From Streptomyces violaceoruber (GTDB lineage: Bacteria > Actinomycetota > Actinomycetes > Streptomycetales > Streptomycetaceae), in the NCBI GenBank assembly GCA_000720805.1, contig JODI01000124.1, positions 1-18,362 of the forward strand: 18,362 nt of DNA, read 5' to 3'. A program made the translations under genes and the position numbers. This document shows, one piece after another, positions 13,749 through 18,362 of the stretch. Position 1 is the stretch's first letter. Each line of letters starts with the position of its first letter. The notes under the pieces are model-generated. The model did not search any database and had not been told where the DNA came from. It was given only the letters and a program-made list of their open reading frames with translations.

Positions 13749-14324
13749 ATGCCGATGAACCGAGCTCACCGCAAGCTCTGCAGCTCCGAAGGATGGGCGC
13801 AGACCACGAAGGACCACATCCTGCCCTGGGCGTTGGACGGGGTGGACCTCGGCGAGGACGTTCTGGAGATCGGGCCGGGCTACGGCGCGAACCTCCGTGT
13901 TCTCGTGGAGCGGGTACCCCGCCTGACGGCCGCCGAGATCGACCGGGACACCGTCCGCCTGCTCGAGGACCAGTGGGGCGGCCGCGCCCGGATCCTCCAC
14001 ACGGACGGCGCCGAACTTCCGCTTCCCGACGCGTCGTTCGACTCGGTCGTGTGCTTCACGATGCTCCACCACGTGCCCACCGCCGCCCACCAGGACCGTA
14101 TCTTCGCCGAGGCGCACCGCGTGCTGCGCCCCGGCGGCACCTTCGCCGGCAGCGACAGCCAGCCGAGCCTCCGTTTCCGGATACTCCACGTCAGGGACAC
14201 CATGAACACCCTTGACCCGGCGGGACTGCCGGCCCGCCTGGTGAAGGCCGGTTTCACGGACGTGGCCGTCGATGTGCACCCGGCAAGCGGTGGTCTGCGC
14301 TTTCGCGGGCGCCGGGGCCAGTAG
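13749..14324 (+). CDS. Class I SAM-dependent methyltransferase, small
   Basis: This 191-residue Rossmann-like methyltransferase of the UbiE/Methyltransf_11 type transfers a methyl group from S-adenosylmethionine. SAM motif I is VLEIGPGYG (38-46), the acidic end of strand 2 is in AAEID (61-65), motif II/III DGAELPLPDASFDSVVCF spans 86-103, HHV follows, and LRPGG is at 126-130. The C-terminal part is short, with only a compact strand after residue 165, so the substrate-binding lid is minimal. The substrate cannot be deduced. The gene is transcribed away from an AraC regulator, apparently from a leaderless promoter, and ends at a long hairpin (14332-14384). Regulator plus methyltransferase might be a small self-contained detoxification or resistance pair; that is speculation. 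Confidence 0.9.
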   Translation: MPMNRAHRKLCSSEGWAQTTKDHILPWALDGVDLGEDVLEIGPGYGANLRVLVERVPRLTAAEIDRDTVRLLEDQWGGRARILHTDGAELPLPDASFDSVVCFTMLHHVPTAAHQDRIFAEAHRVLRPGGTFAGSDSQPSLRFRILHVRDTMNTLDPAGLPARLVKAGFTDVAVDVHPASGGLRFRGRRGQ

Positions 14325-14331
14325 TGCGGAC

Positions 14332-14384
14332 AGGGCCTCCTGGTACTCGGCTCGCATCGCGATCCCGAGCTGCCAGGAGGCCCT
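14332..14384. terminator. Long bidirectional stem-loop between methyltransferase and lectin gene
   Basis: AGGGCCTCCTGG (14332-14343) pairs perfectly with CCAGGAGGCCCT (14373-14384), and inside it CTCGG (14346-14350) pairs with CCGAG (14365-14369). It starts 8 nt after the methyltransferase stop and lies 35 nt past the lectin stop on the other strand, so it fits as a terminator for both convergent genes. Confidence 0.88.
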
Positions 14385-14419
14385 CACAGAACCCGACAGA
14401 AAGGTAGGACGCCGGCCGC

Positions 14420-15193
14420 TCAGTTGATGCGGACGATCTTCCAGAGCTGGTCGTCGAGGTTCAGGTCGTTCCACTGGACGACGGCGGCGCCGTCGGCGGT
14501 GGAGGACTGGGCGACGGCGGCGTCGAAGCCGCTGTTCACGTTCTTGAGTTTGTAGTAGCCGTTGCCGGCGTCGGTGAGGGTCCACTTCTGTGAGGTGGCG
14601 GTGGAGGGTGTGTTCTGGACGACGGCGGCTCCCGCGGTGGTGGAGCCGCTACGGATGTCCAGGTTGAGGTTGCTGTTGACGTTCTTGATCGTCCAGGCTC
14701 CGCCGCCCGCGGACTGGAAGGTGTAGAGCTGGCAGAAGCAGGCGGAGTTCTGCCACTGCTGGGCGGCGGTATTGGTGGCCGTCGAGCCCTGGGGGATGTC
14801 GAGGTACTTACCGCTGTTCTTGTTGACGAGAACGTACTGTCCGGTGCCCAGCGGCGGCAGGGCGGTCCGGGTGAGGTTCCAGCGCTGGCAGGCGCAGCCG
14901 GTGCCGCTCCACTGACCGGCGGTGGTGCCGACGGTAGTGGAGGCGTTCGGGATCTCGAGGTACTTGCCGGTGACACGGTTGGTGACCGTGTAGCGGGCTC
15001 CCAGGGGAAGGGACGGGGATGTGTTTCGGTGCCCGCCGCACGCCGGATCGCTCCAGGCGGAAGCGGCGGAGTCGATGAGCGACGTCAGCCGACGCCCAGG
15101 TGCGCGCGACGTCGCGGTGACGAGGGCTCCGGCAGGCCTCGCGGTGAGATGGCCCTCGGAGGACGGAGATGGCGCGCGGGCGCGCGTCCTCAC
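14420..15193 (-). CDS. Orphan ricin-type beta-trefoil lectin (CBM13) module, probable 3' remnant of a secreted protein
   Basis: The frame is 257 codons, but only about residues 67-257 look like real protein. They form ricin-type carbohydrate-binding repeats: YTVTNRVTGKYLEIPNAST with a QRW box, YVLVNKNSGKYLDIPQGST with QQW, WTIKNVNSNLNLDIRSGST with QKW, and YYKLKNVNSGFDAAVAQSST with QLW. Such modules bind plant or microbial polysaccharides at the end of secreted glycoside hydrolases. The first 66 codons are Arg/Ala/Ser-rich, with no signal peptide and no enzyme motif. No convincing ribosome binding site precedes the ATG at 15193, which lies 25 bp after the lacI stop. The simplest reading is that a deletion removed the catalytic part and signal peptide, leaving the CBM. 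A short cytoplasmic lectin is possible but unlikely. The natural sugar ligand is not predictable. Confidence 0.65.
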   Translation of the reverse strand: MRTRARAPSPSSEGHLTARPAGALVTATSRAPGRRLTSLIDSAASAWSDPACGGHRNTSPSLPLGARYTVTNRVTGKYLEIPNASTTVGTTAGQWSGTGCACQRWNLTRTALPPLGTGQYVLVNKNSGKYLDIPQGSTATNTAAQQWQNSACFCQLYTFQSAGGGAWTIKNVNSNLNLDIRSGSTTAGAAVVQNTPSTATSQKWTLTDAGNGYYKLKNVNSGFDAAVAQSSTADGAAVVQWNDLNLDDQLWKIVRIN

Positions 15194-15218
15194 GCCCCGC
15201 TGCGACCGGTGCAGGCGC

Positions 15219-16283
15219 TCAGGTGGTGCGCGGTACCGTCTGCCCCTCCTGGGACGGCGGGGGTGCGGTCGAGCCGCGGACGACCAGCTCGACGGGTGGT
15301 TCGCTCGCCGGGGGCAGGTCGGTCCCCGGCTCCTCGATGGCGTGCACGAGCAGTCTGATTCCTTCCCGTGCCGCGGCGTCGAAGGGCTGACGCACGGTGG
15401 TCAGGGGAGGGGTGACGTAGGCGAAGACGGGGTTGCCGTCGAAACCCACGACGCTGATGTCCTCCGGCACCCGGCGGCCGGCTTCCCGCAGGGCGTGGAT
15501 CACACCGATGGCCATTTCGTCGCCCGCCGCGAACACCGCGGTGACGGAGCTGTCCGCGGCCAGCTCGCGGCCTGCCGCGTAGCCGGAGGCGGGCGACCAG
15601 TCCCCCTCCAGCACGGGAGGTTCGTGCGCGCCCCGTGCGGCCAACGCCGCCCGCCAGCCCTCCACCCGGTCCTTGGAGGCGTACCACCGCCCGGGGCCGG
15701 CGAGGTGATGCACGGTCGTGTGTCCGAGATCCAGCAGGTGCTCGGTGGCCGCCCGGGCCAGCGCGAGCGCACCGACGCCCACGGTGAGGGTCCGGCCCCC
15801 GGTGAAGGCAGGCGGTGCCCCCAGGAAGAGAACGGGCACGTCGGCCCGTACGGAGACCTCCCCTTCCACGACGGGCTCGGAGACGACGACGCCGTCCACG
15901 CCCTGTTCGAGCAGTGACGTCACGGCGCCGGCGATCCCCTTCGGGTCGCCGTCCACCGTGTTGATCACACGCAGCGCGTAGCCCGCGTCCCGTACGGCCT
16001 TCTCGATGCCCACGAGCAGCGAGGCGGTTCCGTATCCGGCCGTTCCCAGGGCGACGACCCCGACGGAGCGGTTCCGCCCCGAGGCCAGCGCCCGGGCGGC
16101 GTGGTTCAGCCGGTAGCCGAGTTGCTCGGCGGCTTCGAGGACGCGCCGGCGGACCTCGTCGGAGACGTACGGCTCGTCGTTGAGGACCCGCGACACCGTC
16201 TTGCGCGAGACCCCCGCCACGCGGGCCACGTCCGCGCTGCGCGGTACAGGGGAAGCCGTGCTCCGCCCCACCACTCGTGTCAT
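15219..16283 (-). CDS. LacI-family transcriptional repressor of a sugar-uptake operon
   Basis: This 354-residue repressor has an N-terminal helix-turn-helix (SADVARVAGVSRKTVSRVLN, 16-35), a hinge helix (NHAARALASGR, 60-70) with the leucine that inserts in the minor groove, and a periplasmic-binding-protein-like effector domain (SVGVVALGTAGYGTASLLVG onward). The C-terminal subdomain includes VFAAGDEMAIGVIHALREAG, DISVVGFDGNP and TTVRQPF, all typical. The ATG at 16283 follows GGGAG by 5 nt. It is divergent from a CUT1-type sugar ABC transporter, and a perfect 16-bp palindrome (16329-16344) overlaps its own promoter, so it likely controls itself and probably the transporter. The inducer is probably the imported sugar, identity unknown. 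Confidence 0.94.
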   Translation of the reverse strand: MTRVVGRSTASPVPRSADVARVAGVSRKTVSRVLNDEPYVSDEVRRRVLEAAEQLGYRLNHAARALASGRNRSVGVVALGTAGYGTASLLVGIEKAVRDAGYALRVINTVDGDPKGIAGAVTSLLEQGVDGVVVSEPVVEGEVSVRADVPVLFLGAPPAFTGGRTLTVGVGALALARAATEHLLDLGHTTVHHLAGPGRWYASKDRVEGWRAALAARGAHEPPVLEGDWSPASGYAAGRELAADSSVTAVFAAGDEMAIGVIHALREAGRRVPEDISVVGFDGNPVFAYVTPPLTTVRQPFDAAAREGIRLLVHAIEEPGTDLPPASEPPVELVVRGSTAPPPSQEGQTVPRTT

Positions 16284-16328
16284 GAGAACTCCCGACGGCC
16301 GTAGCCCGTACCGAACGAGGTCAGCTGT

Positions 16329-16344
16329 ATGACCGCGCGGTCAT
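16329..16344. promoter_or_regulatory. Perfect 16-bp palindromic operator at the lacI promoter
   Basis: ATGACCGCGCGGTCAT is a perfect palindrome centred on a CpG step, as is usual for LacI-family operators. It abuts the -10 box of the predicted lacI promoter and covers the transcription start, so binding should block lacI transcription. Confidence 0.75.
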
Positions 16345-16373
16345 GTCTACGTAGCCGCGTGGTCGTACGTCAA
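16344..16373 (-). promoter_or_regulatory. Predicted lacI promoter (TTGACG-N18-TAGACA)
   Basis: On the minus strand TTGACG (16368-16373) and TAGACA (16344-16349) are separated by 18 bp, a good match to the vegetative HrdB-type consensus. Transcription would start near 16337 and leave a leader of about 54 nt before the ATG at 16283. The last base of the -10 overlaps the 16-bp palindrome. Confidence 0.65.
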
Positions 16374-16432
16374 GGGTGCGCTCGGCACCACTTCCGGTGG
16401 GCGCGACATTTTCAGCGCCGGGCGGGCGTGCC

Positions 16433-16448
16433 GGTGACCGTCGTCACC
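16433..16448. promoter_or_regulatory. Inverted repeat upstream of the ABC transporter promoter, possible second LacI site
   Basis: GGTGAC (16433-16438) and GTCACC (16443-16448) are perfect arms around CGTC. TGACCG is shared with one half of the operator at 16329-16344. It ends 17 bp before the predicted -35 of the transporter operon. A second, weaker binding site for the same repressor is possible but unproven. Confidence 0.4.
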
Positions 16449-16465
16449 AACTCACGGCAGAGGTC

Positions 16466-16495
16466 TTGACAGCAGCTCGTCGGAGCGTTCAATCT
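16466..16495 (+). promoter_or_regulatory. Predicted promoter of the sugar ABC transporter operon
   Basis: TTGACA (16466-16471) is followed after 18 bp by CAATCT (16490-16495). The -35 is perfect and the -10 is weak. It would give a leader of about 130 nt before the binding-protein ATG. The rest of the 351-bp gap between lacI and the binding-protein gene holds the operator, the inverted repeat and the 14-bp repeats listed separately; I see no other gene there. Confidence 0.5.
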
Positions 16496-16514
16496 TCGAC
16501 GCGTCACGGATCGT

Positions 16515-16556
16515 TTTGTTCGGTCCCGTTCGTTCTGGTCGCTTTGTTCTGGTCGC
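16515..16556 (+). repeat. Three 14-bp tandem repeats in the transporter operon leader
   Basis: Units at 16515, 16529 and 16543: the second (ttcgttctggtcgc) and third (tttgttctggtcgc) differ at one base, and the first is more diverged. They are unusually T-rich for this genome and lie in the untranslated leader between the predicted promoter and the binding-protein gene. Function unknown. Confidence 0.55.
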
Positions 16557-16634
16557 GCTGCGCGACGCCCTTCTCGCCACACCCCTCGTGCCGACATGCC
16601 AGGTCTGGGCGTGGCAGCCCCATCAGGAGCCGAA

Positions 16635-17948
16635 ATGCACCATTCCTCCCTCGGTCAGCTCATGCCTGATCCCAGCCGTCGCAGCCTGCTGCGCGGTGTC
16701 GGTGGCGCCGCCCTGCTCGCAGGCGCCGGCATACCCCTGCTGAGCGCGTGCGGAGGCAGCGGCAGCGCCTCCGACCCCAAGACCGTCAGCCTCGGCTCCA
16801 ACGCCTCCGACGCGGTGCCGAAGAAGGCCTTCGGCGACGTCTACGCGGCCTTCCAGAAGCAGTCCGGCATCACCGTCAAGGTGAACACCAAGGACCACAA
16901 CACCTTCCAGGAGCAGATCAACTCCTACCTCCAGGGCACGCCGGACGACGTGTTCAACTGGTTCGCCGGCTACCGCATGCAGTTCTTCGCGGCCAAGAAG
17001 CTCGCGTCGCCGATCGACGACGTGTGGGCGAAGATCGGGGACAACTTCCCCGACGCGATGAAGAAGCTCAGCAAGGGCGAGGACGGCAAGTACTACTTCG
17101 TGCCGCTGACCACCTACCCGTGGGCGGTCTTCTACCGCAAGAGCGTGTTCCAGCAGCACGGCTACCAGGTGCCCACCACCTGGGACCAGCTGGTCGCCCT
17201 GTGCAAGCAGATGAAGAAGGACGGCCTGGTCCCGATCGCCTTCGGCGACAAGGACGCCTGGCCGGCGATGGGCACCTTCGACCAGATCAACTTCCGCCTC
17301 AACGGCTACGACTTCCATGTCCAGCTGATGGCCGGCAAGGCCTCCTGGACCGACGCCAAGGTCAAGGCCGTCTTCGACCACTGGGCCGAGCTGCTGCCCT
17401 ACCACCAGGACGGCTTCATGGGCCGCACCTGGCAGGACGCCGCGCAGACCGTGGTGGCGAAGAAGGCCGGCATGTACCTGCTGGGCACCTTCGTGGCGCA
17501 GCAGTTCACCAACAAGGCGGACCTCGACGACCTCGACTTCTTCGCCTTCCCGGAGATCAACTCCGCGTACGGCCAGGACACCGTCGAGGCGCCCACCGAC
17601 GGCTTCATGGTCAGCAAGGCTCCGAAGAACCACGACGGTGTCGTGAAGCTGATGCAGTACCTGGGTTCCCCGGCGGCCGAGGAGCTCTACCTTAAGGGCG
17701 ACCCGAGCGTGGTGGCCGCCTCCAGCAAGGCCGACACCTCCGCGTACTCGCCCCTGCAGAAGAAGGCGTTCGAGATGATCGGTGGCGCCAAGAGCCTCAC
17801 CCAGTTCATGGACCGCGACTCCCGGCCGGACTTCACGTCCACGGTGATGCAGCCCGGACTGCAGAAGTTCCTCCAGAACCCCAAGGGCGTCGACAGCCTG
17901 CTGTCCTCGATCGAGCGCCAGAAGAAGACGATCTTCGCCTCGTCATGA
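16635..17948 (+). CDS. Sugar ABC transporter substrate-binding lipoprotein (family 1 extracellular solute-binding protein)
   Basis: This 437-residue binding protein is anchored to the outer face of the membrane and delivers a sugar to the permeases. The ATG at 16635 follows AGGAG by 5 nt; a frame upstream to 16596 lacks a ribosome binding site. The signal peptide has a twin-arginine motif (SRRSLLRG, 14-21) and a lipobox L36-S-A-C39, so it is probably a Tat-exported lipoprotein. The mature part has family features such as VSLGSNASDAVPKKAFGDVY, the DVFNWFAGYRMQFFA segment, YYFVPLTTYPWAVFYRKSVF, TTWDQLVALCKQMKKDGLVP and APTDGFMVSK near the end. This is a CUT1-type (oligosaccharide) protein; the exact sugar cannot be read from sequence. 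The stop overlaps the next start as ATGA, so the permease is translationally coupled. No ATPase is seen; many Streptomyces CUT1 systems share MsiK encoded elsewhere. Confidence 0.93.
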   Translation: MHHSSLGQLMPDPSRRSLLRGVGGAALLAGAGIPLLSACGGSGSASDPKTVSLGSNASDAVPKKAFGDVYAAFQKQSGITVKVNTKDHNTFQEQINSYLQGTPDDVFNWFAGYRMQFFAAKKLASPIDDVWAKIGDNFPDAMKKLSKGEDGKYYFVPLTTYPWAVFYRKSVFQQHGYQVPTTWDQLVALCKQMKKDGLVPIAFGDKDAWPAMGTFDQINFRLNGYDFHVQLMAGKASWTDAKVKAVFDHWAELLPYHQDGFMGRTWQDAAQTVVAKKAGMYLLGTFVAQQFTNKADLDDLDFFAFPEINSAYGQDTVEAPTDGFMVSKAPKNHDGVVKLMQYLGSPAAEELYLKGDPSVVAASSKADTSAYSPLQKKAFEMIGGAKSLTQFMDRDSRPDFTSTVMQPGLQKFLQNPKGVDSLLSSIERQKKTIFASS

Positions 17949-18362
17949 GCACCGACACCGACATGAAGAGCCCGGAGGCGGCCGCCGTGCCGCCTCCGGG
18001 CCCCGCGCAGGAGAAGAAGCGGGTTCCCAAGGGTCACAAGCGCCTGCTGACCCGCCGTGACCGCGTCGCGCTCGCCTTCATGGCGGGCGTGCCCACGGTG
18101 CTGCACGTCGCCCTCGTCTGGGTCACCGCCGTCGCCTCGATCGCCCTGGCCTTCACCAGCTGGGACGGCATCGGCTTCGACACGATCAAGTGGGTGGGCC
18201 TGGAGAACTTCAGGCAGCTGTTCACCGACAACCCGCAGTTCTGGCCCGCGGTCCAGCACAACATCATCTGGTTCGTCGTTCTCATCCTGATCCCGACGCC
18301 GTTCGGCCTGTTCCTGGCCGTGCAGCTGGACAAGAAGATCCGTTTCTCCCGCGTCTACCAGA
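17945..18362 (+). CDS. Sugar ABC transporter permease (MalF/UgpA-like), cut by the window end
   Basis: The first 139 codons of a CUT1 permease run off the right edge. A hydrophilic, Pro/Lys-rich N-terminus of about 38 residues precedes the first membrane helix (VALAFMAGVPTVLHVALVWV and onward). The LAFTSWDG segment and GLENFRQLF, both typical of MalF-type permeases, follow, then a second helix (IIWFVVLILIPTPFGLFLAV) and LDKKIRFSRVYQ. The ATG lies inside the binding-protein stop (ATGA). It should form the translocation pore with a second permease expected just beyond the window. Confidence 0.92.
   Translation, partial: MSTDTDMKSPEAAAVPPPGPAQEKKRVPKGHKRLLTRRDRVALAFMAGVPTVLHVALVWVTAVASIALAFTSWDGIGFDTIKWVGLENFRQLFTDNPQFWPAVQHNIIWFVVLILIPTPFGLFLAVQLDKKIRFSRVYQ

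Noticed and set aside
16596..16634. Upstream ATG of the binding protein at 16596
   Set aside because: It has no ribosome binding site, and the signal peptide is better placed from 16635, which has AGGAG.
1..18362. tRNA, rRNA, riboswitch, transposase, integrase or phage genes
   Set aside because: I looked for these on both strands and saw none. A tRNAscan-SE or Rfam run would settle small RNAs that I cannot see by eye.

Overview
The window is high-GC actinobacterial DNA, almost certainly from a Streptomyces or close relative. The evidence is a strong third-position G/C bias in every gene, long antisense shadow frames, GTG and TTG starts, Tat-type signal peptides, one isolated TTA codon, stem-loop terminators without U-tracts, and a serine/threonine kinase with actinobacterial TPR repeats. 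It looks like an ordinary chromosomal accessory stretch with short operons on both strands. I see no prophage, insertion sequence, CRISPR array, rRNA or tRNA.

Left part (1-6235). An ECF41-type sigma factor (minus strand, SnoaL-like C-terminal domain) has a run of five degenerate 20-bp repeats in its upstream region. Next is a two-gene minus-strand operon, a nitronate monooxygenase-like flavoprotein followed by an acyl-CoA synthetase (4-base GTGA overlap), ending in a strong GC hairpin. Divergent from it is a Tat-exported beta-lactamase-fold serine hydrolase with an unassigned C-terminal domain; two GAAAG-type palindromes lie upstream. A 5'-truncated short-chain dehydrogenase remnant follows it.

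Middle part (6273-12774). All minus-strand: a PYROXD2/phytoene-dehydrogenase-like FAD oxidoreductase, a soluble Ser/Thr kinase with nine 42-residue TPR repeats, and a DUF2236 (MpaB/rubber-oxygenase-like) protein 21 bp upstream of the kinase and probably co-transcribed with it. Divergent from these is a DHA2-type MFS exporter whose leader carries two ATACCCC-N3-GGGGTAT palindromes, resembling CsoR/RcnR-family operators. The exporter contains a TTA codon, which suggests bldA-dependent translation.

Right part (12812-18362). A bidirectional terminator separates the exporter from an AraC-family regulator. The regulator is divergently paired with a small SAM methyltransferase, and both appear to be leaderless. 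Then comes an orphan ricin-type (CBM13) lectin module that looks like the 3' remnant of a secreted carbohydrate-active protein. Finally, a LacI-family regulator is divergent from a CUT1-type sugar ABC transporter: a Tat/lipobox binding protein and a permease cut by the window edge. A perfect 16-bp palindrome overlaps the predicted lacI promoter, the best-supported regulatory circuit here.

The best leads for something new are the CsoR-like operator pair on a drug-type exporter that also has a TTA codon, the TPR-kinase/DUF2236 pair, and the repeats in front of the ECF41 sigma gene. None by itself demonstrates a new system.
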